This document shows positions 34,640-44,734 of a stretch of 64,000 nt of DNA, one piece after another. Each line of letters starts with the position of its first letter. The first letter of the stretch is position 1. The translations under genes and the position numbers were made by a program. Source of the DNA: Paraphysomonas bandaiensis (Eukaryota; Chrysophyceae); contig CBFFRP010000234.1 of assembly GCA_965644295.1 (NCBI GenBank), positions 225,745 to 289,744 of the forward strand, read 5' to 3'. The notes under the pieces are model-generated. The model ran no database searches. It was not told where the DNA came from and saw only the letters and a program-made list of their open reading frames with translations.

Positions 34640-36130
34640 TTACTGGGCTGGGTTGGTCTTGCTGCTCTCATCAGCTGTAGCGGACGGGAGCATAGATTCA
34701 ATCAGCTCAGGGGCAGAGGAAAAGATATTGTCATCTGCAATATCTAGAAATGTATTTAACGAGTGGGTTGACGCACGGGGGGCGAGCATGTGGGTAGCAC
34801 GGACAGATGGGGCAAGGTGCCGTACCGTTATTGGCCTGGACATACATCAGGTGCAGACATCAGGCTATAATATCGATTTACCTGGAAGTATCTGTGACGG
34901 ATGCCATGAAGTCAGTTGCAGACACTGCACTAGGCGACCGGGGGGCTCCACTATTTCCGGAAGAGGTGGGAGCTGCCATCACCAGTAGGGGGTGTGGAGA
35001 ACGCGCTGGAGGACGAACTACAGCTGGAGATCCAGCAGGACGGATAGATGTAGGACATAGTGGCTCTGCTTCCAGTTTTCTCAGCTGCTGGATATCTTCC
35101 GCACAGTGTCGAAGTCCGGTGACGATGAACTCAGCCCGACGTTCCATACGCTCCTGCAGGGGCTCCAGTGCGATCTCCGCAGCGTGCATGGTATTCAGGT
35201 GTTCTAGCAGATCTGCGCTCGAATCATCTAAAATATCTACTTCCAGATCGAAACAACGTCCGCCTGCCTTGGCTACCGACCTAGGAGAGTAACGTCTGTC
35301 ACGTGGTTCGTTGTACCCCCCAGCTTCGCTCCAGCTAGTAGTTGTCAGAGTGTAATCCACTGCCACAGGGCGGGCCGGGGACAGATGCGGAGTCAATCGG
35401 GAACGCAGAGAACTCAATGGGAAAGTATCCTCTCCGACTACATTTCGCAGGTTCTAAGTAGATGCATTTAATCACACAAAGAAAGACATTATCAAGATAC
35501 CTCATCGCAAATAACAGTGGGGCGGTTTGAGGTAGTGTCAAGTAGTCCATTGTACTGGACATAGTGCCAGGCCGCTAAACATACTTCATCCTCAGTAGGA
35601 TCTGGTCGAATTAATGGTAGCATGGTACGAAGTGCAGAAGAAAGCTCGTATCGTTTGTTGGCATAGTCTGATCGCGCCATCTGTATTTTGATTGGAATAT
35701 TTCGATCACCGTATATTTTAAATCTGAAGCAATTTCCTTTAACACCAGCGGGGTACTGCTTCTTCGACCACTCATACACCTGAGGGTCGCTAGTAAATTT
35801 CTTATCTGATGTTATTCGTATGCTATCAAAAAACAAGCCCAGAGGGACATCCGCTCCATCCACAGTGCGCCCTTCCACAGATAATGTAAAGTGTGATCGC
35901 TCATATGGACTGGACGGCGTGAACTGATGTCGTATATATACCCGCAATATCTTCGATCGAGTGCTCTCCCCACAATTCAAAGAGAAACACTTCCGTTGAT
36001 ATGAACTCCACACTCTGCGCACACTCTGCTCGAGGTCTCTTATCTTGACCAGCTGAGCTTTCTTGTCGGGAAACATATCCCATATGGATTCAGGGATGGC
36101 TCGGTCGAATTCTTCAAATGATCGCTTCAT
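34640..36130 (-). CDS. SMARCD: SWI/SNF subunit SMARCD/BAF60 (Snf12-like)
   Basis: Three exons on the minus strand: 36130-35501, 35453-34882 and 34835-34640, joining to 465 residues. The N-terminal half has the BAF60 core (KILRVYIRHQF, FTLSVEGRTVD, CFRFKIYGDRNIPIKI). A SWIB domain follows (LSSALRTMLPLI through AAWHYVQYNGLLD and VICDE, completed by exon 2 LTPHLSPARPVAVDYTL). Exon 2 ends with the conserved FDLEVDI block and a helical EIALEPLQERMERR segment, as in animal SMARCD; exon 3 adds a poorly conserved Ser/Ala-rich tail. The protein is a core component of SWI/SNF chromatin remodellers in the nucleus. Length is close to animal and plant members. It is head-to-head with the DUF389 gene. Confidence 0.9.
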
Positions 36131-36648
36131 CGTTATGGGGGTGAATGGTATGATTCAACTAGTTCACTATATGTGTATTCAAAGTCATTCAATTATATGC
36201 ATGCATATGTATATGTATGTATATGTGTTGTACCATACAGCAGTACTGCTATGTATGCCTATGCCAGGCTATGCACATACAGCAGTACGTATGCCGTATA
36301 TTTATACTCTGAATGCGGTACGCATAATAATGCTGTCACATGTGCGTAATGCATCAAAACTCTGGATTTTTCTGAAAAAAGTACTGGATATTATAAGCCG
36401 CTCCTATCAAATCAGTTTGGATTTCAGTCAAATAATTCGCTCCTGTAACTGTCCCGATTTCAACACAAAATGTGAAGGGTGGAAATCGTACTGCTCATGT
36501 ATCCATAATTTCCAGTTACCACAAATCTCTGCTCACAAAGGTGTACAGAACGTCAAATTTATGGTCAATTGTGACTGAATTCACTTGTGATCTGGACTCA
36601 GAGCGGATGAAGATCTAATTTTTCAGCGGGGCGAAGCTACGTACAATA
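36131..36648. promoter_or_regulatory. Divergent spacer between SMARCD and DUF389 gene
   Basis: 518 bp. Exact TACAGCAGTA at 36236-36245 and 36278-36287; the second is followed by CGTATGCC, as the copy at 6604 is followed by TGTATGCC. ATATGTATGT runs lie nearby. A short frame containing CNCPDFNTKCEGWKSYC overlaps but has no credible start. Confidence 0.5.
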
Positions 36649-38715
36649 ATGCCTGCTTTCCATCTTGTCATTGTTACAGCTCCAAAACTTGCTCTCATGA
36701 GCACAGAGGGTGATATTATTGTCCATCAAACAAGTATTACGCATAATTCTGCCTTATCTTTATCCAATGGAGCCAGAGCATCACCAGACTCGAAGGCTAA
36801 GGCACAGAAAGATATCGACAGAATATTTATGCACAGTATATCGGACGACAGCCTGCCCAAGAAAGCAGCCCAGTCACAATATGCTGTCAGACGAGAGTAC
36901 ATAGATGGCAGGGTATTGGAGGATGTTAACTCTGAGAATATTGCACAGGAAATCGACGTTAAGCATTTGTTAACGGAAACTTTGGATTGTTTATACAATA
37001 CTGGGCATATGACCACAAGGCCCTGTATCATGGAGGATGAGTCAAGAAACTTTATTCAGGTTTTTTATCCATTTATAGTATATGAATAGATATAATGGGT
37101 ATGCGTAAGTAGACTATGATCACGTGTGAGAAAGGACAATCTCTGGATGTCATAGTATCAGGCCTGTTGCACATAGGAGTCGGCACACTTGTAGGAAACA
37201 TCAATGTTGTTCCCCTCGAAACATCAAAGTTCTATAAACCTGCGTTGTATGAAAACAAAGGTAAGAATATAATCGTTATGAGTTATAGGCGGCTTTGAAA
37301 GACTGTAATCAAATTCTTCGCCTCCGTTATATTACTTATTTCATTGTCTTCAGCCGAATCCGATGTTGAGAAACAAGAGATTGACAAGGAGAAAGGGAAC
37401 TACCAAGCTTCTGAATTAGAGAAAAAACTTTTCATGGAAGCTGCTAGTCATCTGAGAGTAGAGCAAGTGGTGGAAACTATAAAGGTATATTATCAATTAC
37501 TGTCCGCACACTTACGATGTTGTATGATACATGTATATGCACAACAATAATTATACTATCACGCACATGATACATTTGTGATGATGATGATGTATTGTAC
37601 AGAATGCCTCTGCTCTTTCATTTGATTACCTTTCTTTGCTTACAATCGCCTCTGTTATTGCTGGCATTGGATTGGCGTCCAATAACTCCATTGCCATTGT
37701 TGCTAGCATGCTCGTGTCCCCGATCATGGGTCCTGTGCTTGCCCTTGCCTTCGGATCCATTATCCATGACAAAAAACTCAGTCTCCTTGGGCTGCGAAAT
37801 GAGTGCTTGTCGCTTTTGTTATGCATGTTCATAGGGTTTATTATTGGTATTATCTCTGTGCTTATTGGTACAGGGCACTCCTGGCCAACAGATGAGATGA
37901 AATCAAGAGGAATTCTGAATGGACTAGCTGTCGGTCTCGCAATAGCTATTCCCAGTGGAGTTGGAGTTGCTTTGTCTGTTCTGAGGAATGACACGTCATC
38001 TTTAGTTGGAGTGGCAATATCTGCCTCTCTGCTTCCACCTGCAGTAAACTGTGGCATAGCGTTGGCGTATGCAGCCGTTGGATTCGAGTTAGACCCCCAT
38101 GCCGTAGATAATGAAGATCATCGCTTTTCATCTTCACAGTCCTACTATTATTTAGCAGCGATATCGTTTGCACTTACATTGACGAACATTGGAGCAATAT
38201 TTTTATCTGCATTAGTGATGTTTCGTATCAAAGAAGTAGCTCCAATTCAAAACAAGAAAGCTTTTTGGCACGAGGATATTCAGATATCACGGCACACTAA
38301 CTTGTATCCAGCAGAGAAACATAACGCAATAGTTCGACAAAAAGTCAATTACCTGAGGCAGAATACTCCCACCATTATATCTCCTACTCCGATGAGTGTT
38401 TTTAATACAGCGTTGTCTCCTTTTCGCTCTAGTAGTTCCACTATATCAGGATTTCCTGAGCATGTAACTGTGCAGACACCATCTGCAATGGTAGGAACAG
38501 CATATGATGTAGAGATGGGAGGGATAGCTCCACTTGGTATGGCTCCTGTTGTTCCTATTTCAGGTAAAACAGTTGCTAAAAATCGTCGTCCATCTCTGGA
38601 ACGCAGCGCTGCTACACTGAATGAAATTAAAGAAAGGTTCAAAAGATTTGGTCATACTGTAAGACCAAGATCCCCTTCACCAGCCTCAACGTTGTTTAGA
38701 AGTGTAAACACGTGA
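36649..38715 (+). CDS. DUF389 multi-pass membrane protein
   Basis: Four exons: 36649-37059, 37113-37260, 37354-37484 and 37603-38715; 600 residues. The first 230 or so residues are soluble. Exon 4 carries the DUF389 (TIGR00341-like) signature: FDYLSLLTIASVIAGIGL, then MLVSPIMGPVLALAFG, then several helices including LNGLAVGLAIAIPSGVGVAL and SASLLPPAVNCGIAL. About six membrane helices are visible. A cytoplasmic tail of about 170 residues is rich in Ser, Pro and Arg. The family is widespread in bacteria and archaea and sporadic in eukaryotes; its function is not established and I do not assign one. Introns of 53-118 nt show the gene is resident nuclear sequence rather than contamination. Confidence 0.85.
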
Positions 38716-39365
38716 TATTAGCGTTTGATATGATGGCAATATCATTTTCTAAATTCGTTGCTCCCTGTAATAGTTACTTACCCGTTTTTTACATTGCTGT
38801 CATTGTCATATCTTATTTTACTATATTTGATGCATGATATGTGATATTGCTAGGTATATAACACTATATTGTCATGAATCATGAAGTGCGTAACTTGTGA
38901 CGAAAAGAAAGTGAAGTAGAATAACATTTATATAAAACAGTTTGTAGTAGTTCAACAGAAGGATATATCTTTCTTGTAAGACCGGCTTGAGTTCATTTAC
39001 TGCTGCCTTTTATCATGGATAACACATCCATGAGGAATAAATTAGAACACAAAATTCGTTCATCTGAATGCAGTTTCTGCAATAAAAAGGAATTCCATAA
39101 ATTGATATTAATTTTAGAGAAGAAGGTCAGCATGATTAATAATACTTGATATTAAACCAGAAAGAGGCACTGACGGACACTTCAAGTTCATTCTATATTT
39201 ATATTATGATTGGGCTGTTATTGTACTTAACAAGGTCAAGCGAATAATAGCAACACCAAAATCAAGAGTAAGACGAGTTACATTTCCATAACTATATAGT
39301 AAATAAAAGAAAAATCTATCAACGCATACTTCACTGTAGAGAGTAATATGAAGACACATCAAAGA
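38716..39365. other. AT-rich 3' flanks of convergent genes
   Basis: 650 bp between two convergent genes. No exon, RNA gene or shared repeat recognised. Confidence 0.5.
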
Positions 39366-39632
39366 CTAGGTGCGCACAACTTTAACATTCTCTGTGTTCA
39401 CTTTCACTATTCTTTGGCTGCATTCATATCCCCGATGACCACTGCAGCTCCGTATAGCGTAGACATTGAACGAAAGATTTCGTATTGCTTCCACTGAAAT
39501 CAAAGTGGCGTCCACTGAATATGTTCACACACACATCACTCGTTGAGATAGACCTCATGTACTCATCGCGGAAGATAAGCCTCTCAGATACCAAATGTCT
39601 TCAATTATCTTGAATCGACTCGATGGGTTCAT
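39366..39632 (-). CDS. Small two-exon gene of unknown function (72 aa)
   Basis: Too short for usual ORF listing. Exons 39632-39563 and 39514-39366 (minus) join across a 48-nt GT-AG intron to a 72-residue protein starting MNPSSRFKIIEDIWYLRG and ending VNTENVKVVRT. Intron size matches confirmed introns here, the start codon is an ATG, and the gene sits head-to-head with the RCC1-like gene, as most genes in this window are paired. No signal peptide or helix spans a membrane. I do not recognise the family. Real but short, or a fortuitous frame: evidence is the splice and frame consistency only. Confidence 0.35.
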
Positions 39633-40003
39633 ATGTTGATATCCTTATCAGATTACATGATTGTGTGTCAAGTGGTCGAGAGTCGAGAGGTGTGGTGTAT
39701 CATATGAGTCTGATGATATCTGCCTCCTGGATATGCCTGCGCCTCATATGGACTCACCTCACACACAGCAGTGGACATATGTATGTATGGTACAGTAATA
39801 CAGCAGTGTATACAGCCCAGCGTAACTGTATACACAGGTACTGTATATATATACATGTACATGTATATGGTGCACACAGCAGCAGCAGGAGGTGTATATG
39901 TGCAGTATACTAGTATACCACTCCATCAGTACATAGCCAGCCATATATACACATACATAAAGGAACCACACACCCGTACCATTCCTGTTGTAACATCTAT
40001 CCC
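39633..40003. promoter_or_regulatory. Divergent spacer upstream of the RCC1-like gene
   Basis: 371 bp with a near match TACAGCAGTG at 39799-39808, a TATGTATG run at 39779 and several GTATAC and TGTACA palindromes. Confidence 0.4.
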
Positions 40004-42321
40004 ATGGGCCTCCGACTCATTGATGTTATCTTGTTCCTTGGTCTTGTGAGTACAGGTGCAGGCACAGGAGCAGTAGGTGTTCGTCCCTCTAAGAAGACGT
40101 GGGCCAGAGAGGCCTTTGCTGCCATTAAGAGTGATGGATCTGTTGTGGCATGGGGACGAAGTGAAGGTGGTGGAGACACATCATCAGTCTCGCATCTACT
40201 GCAGTCTAATGTCACCACTATAGCCAGCACGGCGAGTGGATTTGCAGCGTTAAAGTCAGATGGGAGTGTTGTGTCATGGGGAACCTATGCGGACACGTCC
40301 TCAATTGCCGCGCAGCTCACATCTGGAGTTTCAGAGATAATTGCCAATGGATGGGCGTTCGCTGCGCATAAAAATGACAGCAGTGTTGTTGTATGGGGCC
40401 AGAGTAGCCGTGGAGGGAGTTTTAACTATGGCTCCTCATCTCTAGCCACTTCTGGGGTAGTTGAAGTGTATGGGTCGAGCGATTCGTTTGCGGCTCTCAA
40501 AGACGATGGATCAGTATTTTCATGGGGCTTTGGCGAACGGGGAGGGGATTCATCCTCTGTAGCGAGCGAGCTCACCTCTGGAGTGCTCCATATAGTACCG
40601 AGCAGATACGCATTTGCTGCAATGAAGGCAGGTGGATATGTTATATCATGGGGATGGGGTGGGGACTACACTCCCGTGGCTTCGCAATTATCTGCCAATG
40701 TAACGGCAATATATCACACCAGTCTGGCATTCGCCGCGGTTAAATCCGATGGTAGTGTGGTGTGTTGGGGTCTTGAAACTTTTGGCGGTAATTCAAGCGC
40801 AGTAGCTCATCAACTGACATCTGATGTCGTCACTGTATATGGGACGCATTATGCTTTTGCCGCGCTTAAATCCAATGGGTCTGTTGTGACATGGGGTCGA
40901 GATAGTTTTGGGGGAAGTCCAAGCACAGCAGTGCAGGAGCAAATCAGTGCCAATGTGGTCTCCATATTTACCGCGCAAGAAGCGTTTGCTGCACTGAGGG
41001 TGGACGGGAGCGTGGTCGCGTGGGGTGGAATTGGCGGTACAATTTCTGGGTCAGTATCGGATGAGCTCACATCTGGGGTGATTGGTATATGGAATGATAG
41101 AATTGCCTTTGCAGCGTTAAAAGATTCTGGTACTGTTGTTACATGGGGTGGCGTAGGAGGTGATAGCTCCTCAGTGTCTTCTCTCTTAAATAATGTCTGT
41201 ACTATCCACGGCACCTACAGAGCATTCGCAGCACTTAAAACGAATGGTAGTGTCGTAACCTGGGGTCACAGTTCCAACGGCGGGGATTCGTCAGCAGTTG
41301 CCAGCCAACTAACTAGTGATGTAGTAACGGTCTATGGAGAGGAAAGCGTCGGTGAAGTACCCGACAGTTGTCCACGGTGGTTATTGACTTCGAGTCCCAC
41401 TAGCAAACCTTCTCAACAGCCCACTACTCAGCCCACGTCATTAGTAGTACACAATGCCTTCGCGTGTGTCACAGCGAATAATTCTGATGCCTCCTTTGTG
41501 ACCTACACGTGTACGTACCTGTCATGAGTTACATTTTGTTGTATTATGTATTCAGTATTATGATATCCTGAAATTATCTTATGCAGTGTTTACCTGTATC
41601 TTGCACCGATTATTGTACTCATGATTTGTATTGCTTATCCAGACAATGGAAAGGAAATAATTCCTATCGGTAGAACCAGCACTCGATCCCAGTTAATGAT
41701 TCCAAGTAGAGATATAGATTATACGAGTGGTGTTCAGATTATTGGGGATGGCGTTACTTTGATAAATGGGTTACCAGGTAATGTTTATGTTGATACGAGT
41801 GAATTGTCGTATTAATGGAATAATGTTTTGTTCAGTGTATACATGTTTTTAAGTACACGAACACTGTAGCTGACTTCGTTATATGCAGCCATGCAATTGA
41901 TATGGGCATTGGATGAAGAGGTCTTGAGTGAACCACATTCGTGCAGCGATATCATATGGCTTGCAGAAAAGTCCACTCATGAAGTTAATGGTATTGTACT
42001 ATCAGGTACGTTACTGGTGATATATTTTAATTTCGATTGCGTGCTGCCTATGCCGATGCGTTACTTCGAATAGTTACCTCACAACTGTTTTTCATATAGA
42101 TACCGCGTCTAGATACCTATACTTTCGAGAAAGTGGCCTTTCAGGTCGTTGGTCTCTACAGGCAATGTTAGATATATCTAATGATGAATACATACATGGA
42201 ACAACGGATTCGTACTATGGAGTAATCGGTAGGCAATTGGTATATTGTCCATGCTTTTCTGTTGATGTTACTTTGAATTAATATATGCTTACTCTGATTT
42301 TGTGTAGAGATTAAACTGTAG
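40004..42321 (+). CDS. Secreted RCC1-like repeat protein with Pro-Thr linker and unknown C-terminal domain
   Basis: Five exons: 40004-41510, 41643-41777, 41889-42005, 42100-42228 and 42308-42321; 633 residues. The N-terminus MGLRLIDVILFLGLVSTGAG is a signal peptide. About ten repeats of 40-50 residues follow, each with AFAALK-DGSVV-WG and a GGDSS-type turn, likely folding as one or more RCC1-like beta-propellers. A linker SPTSKPSQQPTTQPT leads to a C-terminal domain of about 140 residues with no family I know (blocks KEIIPIGRTSTRSQ and YLYFRESGLSGRWSL). Such SVV-WG repeats recur in secreted proteins of marine protists; ligand unknown. The last exon is 14 nt. All joins keep frame. Confidence 0.75.
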
Positions 42322-42867
42322 GTTTTTAGTGTCTGTGAACTACGAAAAGAATGGAGTGATTTAACCGTCCTTACTCGGTTATGTAGATAGATGTATCAGC
42401 AATCACATATTTTCTGTACCTTGAAATGCTATCTTGTTTGTATTGAACTGTGTTTTGTTTGAATTATGAAAACACTGTTGGTTTCGATCTTGTTAGTGAT
42501 ATTGGGAAGCATGGTAAATAAATACATTTTATTTAATGCGTATAGTCTATCAATGTCAGGGCTGCGTAACAATTAATTGCAATTTAATTGCTAATGATTT
42601 TTTGCAATTAAATTGCAATTATTAGTTATAGCTCGCGCAATTATAATTGCAATAACTCATTTCTCTGCTAGAACATATCTTGTTGGGAGAGTCATAGGGA
42701 TATTGTTAGAAGGATATGATCCTTCCCGCTTCTTGTAACACATTCCATGAAAGAACGATGCAAGTTATATTCCATCCTTCGACTGCTGCAGACATAATGA
42801 TGTCAGTGCAAGCGATCTAGCTTCATAACCAGGGCTTCGAATAACTTCAAGAATATTAAAGGAGAGT
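42322..42867. other. AT-rich stretch with a solo hAT-type terminus
   Basis: At 42557-42570 the sequence CAGGGCTGCGTAAC is identical, 14 of 14, to the left end of the hAT remnant at 33704. It is followed by AATTGCAATTA-rich subterminal sequence to about 42660. No matching right end was found, so it is either a solo terminus or a truncated element. Otherwise nothing is recognised. Confidence 0.5.
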
Positions 42868-42929
42868 TTAAAAGCCATACTTGATGCTGTATAGGTAGTT
42901 AAGGGAAGTACAACCCAGCTCTCTCATAC

Positions 42930-42962
<33 letters not shown>

Positions 42963-43203
42963 TGTATGTATGTATGTATGTATGTATGTATGTATGTATG
43001 TATGAAAGTTTAAATCAACACTCACACTCTGATCAATAGTTATGGTCCCTGCCGGAATATACTCGGACAGGTATACGGTTTCACTGATGTAGATGTCTGT
43101 GCTATCAGTGTTGTCAGGAGTGCGGCGTGTGGTAAGAAGTTTCTCACACATATTTCTCGAAGCTCTGTTATCGTTGTGGTCTTGATACCATGGGTCTCCA
43201 TGC
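42868..43203 (-). other. Two possible minus-strand exons of an unresolved gene
   Basis: A candidate exon 43203-43026 has a good acceptor (TTTTTGCAG) and a strong donor (GTGAGT). It joins in frame across an intron containing a (TATG)n run to a second exon, 42918-42868, that ends in a stop. Translation includes HGDPWYQDHNDNRAS and [17 protein letters not shown] second frame on the same strand is also open here (MVFAGMETHGIKTTT). No upstream exon could be found because plus-strand coding overlaps. Unrecognised; may be part of a broken gene. Confidence 0.25.
42931..43003 (+). repeat. (TATG)n microsatellite
   Basis: About 18 perfect TATG units, the same motif as at 15121-16218 and 31405-31453. 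Confidence 0.95.
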
Positions 43204-43261
43204 CTGCAAAAACCATTACGAATGCAGGCAATATACGTTTTCTCCAAGCTTTTTTTTACAG

Positions 43262-44115
43262 TGCTGGTGATTGTTCGTCAGGCTTGTTAGGTATTGCTTC
43301 CACTATTGATAACAGTGACGGATTCTCATTTACAAGTGGACAAACTGTTTCACTTAATACCAGCTCTATCTATCAACTTGCAGATAATCAAGGGATTACA
43401 ACAGGGGATATTGCTTGTATGCAGCTTTCCATTAATGGCGGGAATCAGGCGGCAGCAGGAGCTAATTGAGCCAAACCTCACACCTGATAACAGTGAATGA
43501 AATGCGAGATCTAGTGGGTGCTTTCCGATATTATGTGCCATACGATATTCAATTTGGGCTCGTTAAAAGTAAACAGAATGGTACCGTTGCATCTCTACTG
43601 ACCGCCGCGGAGACAACAATGGCGCATGACTTTGCAGTCGTCGGGGTAACGGAGCGTATGGAGTCCCTTATGGCTCTTATGTCTTGTAAATACGGAATTC
43701 CCCTTAAGGATACTTGCAACAGGTACATAACTAGGTCGTCCGAGCGATTCGAATTAAAGAAGACTGTTTTTGGTGAAAATATTACTCCGCCTGCATCAAA
43801 AGTCTTCCTGATATAGGGTCCTAAACTAATATTATAGGGTCCTGAGTGGGCAATGCATGTAGTTCTGGTACTATAGACACGTAGATAGGGCATAGGAAAT
43901 GCCACGTGGTCACAGTCTTTTCAGCAGATGTTTTAGATTTCTTGAAATCCCATTTCAAAAACGACGTAGCACTCTGGGGCCTGGCGTTGGAATTGCATAA
44001 GAAACAGTTAGCAGCTTTAGGCCATAGTATAGAATCAGCCACCTGTATGTGGAGAAGTGTATGCAGAGACGGATTCGAAAAAGTGGATCATGGAAACAAA
44101 TTTGTGATGCAGTAA
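43262..44115 (+). CDS. Sulfotransferase-2-like protein, gene structure partly resolved
   Basis: Best model has exons 43262-43416, 43494-43772 and 43916-44115, with the 5' end missing. The middle exon has DFAVVGVTERMESLMALM, like the conserved VG(L/V)TER-F-ESL helix of Golgi carbohydrate sulfotransferases (HS2ST/Sulfotransfer_2). The last exon has DVLDFLKSHF and DVALWGLALELHKKQL, like the C-terminal helix of that family. The PAPS-binding 5' loop was not found, so the gene is either truncated or its first exons are unrecognised. The second junction is uncertain: the frame reads on to 43815 (ENITPPASK) before a stop, and only an earlier donor (43773) keeps phase. Enzymes of this family sulfate glycans in the Golgi. 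Could be a pseudogene. Confidence 0.45.
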
Positions 44116-44734
44116 GGATTGAGGATATGCATTGCTATATACGGTATGCATAGACATCTGCCGCGACTAACATTAATGCTTGGTCTTCAGTCATCTGGTA
44201 TTTTAAGCAAAGAATACCGGCGATGTTGCATGTTGTAATAATATTGAACTACAGATAATAAAGTGTAATTAACTCATTAGAATCGAACTCATCCTTTTTA
44301 TTTTCTGAGTGTATGAATCGATAGTCGCGATGTGTCTGCTGCGGTCCATACCCCACCCCCGAAGAAGAGAGTGTCATCAAATGTGGGTGTGTCACCCAAG
44401 AAACGAACGAGGGGGTGTCGTCACCCCCGATAAAAACAAACCAACCGCAATCACTTGCCGCTAAAGCATGTAAGAATTTCTTACTTTAATGTATGTTACA
44501 CACATAGAGAGAAGGGGCTTCGACCCTGTGCCCTGTTACCGTGACCGTAGATACTGGAATATACACTGTTAATATACACTTACTATGCCCCTATGGTATT
44601 ATAGTGTATATACTTACAATAATATATTTCATTTTATTGACATTTTAATAAAATAGAATTTATAAAAAATATTTTACAAAATATATATATATTTCCAAAA
44701 AAAGTGTTAACTCAATAAATAATACTATACTTAT
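44116..44734. other. Intergenic stretch with GC-rich hairpins
   Basis: Contains two perfect short hairpins at 44385-44428 (listed separately), a GTAAGAATTTCTTAC palindrome at about 44470, and AT-rich sequence leading to the hAT terminus at 44735. No gene seen. Confidence 0.5.
44385..44428. other. Pair of adjacent GC-rich stem-loops
   Basis: The first is GGGTG-TGT-CACCC (44385-44397), the second GGGGGTG-TCGT-CACCCCC (44411-44428). Both stems are perfect and the loops are 3 and 4 nt. In an otherwise AT-rich region they stand out; they could mark a structured RNA, but no flanking gene supports this. Confidence 0.4.

Noticed and set aside
36063-36578. Frame with CNCPDFNTKCEGWKSYC suggesting a ShK-like peptide
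   Set aside because: Cysteine spacing does not match, there is no start or signal peptide, and the frame runs through the divergent spacer.
36649-38715. Bacterial contamination as source of the DUF389 gene
   Set aside because: The gene has three introns in frame and sits in the local divergent-pair pattern, so it is resident nuclear DNA whatever its ancient origin.
44500-44550. Possible tRNA T-arm (AGGGGCTTCGACCCT)
   Set aside because: No acceptor stem, D arm or anticodon arm could be folded around it.
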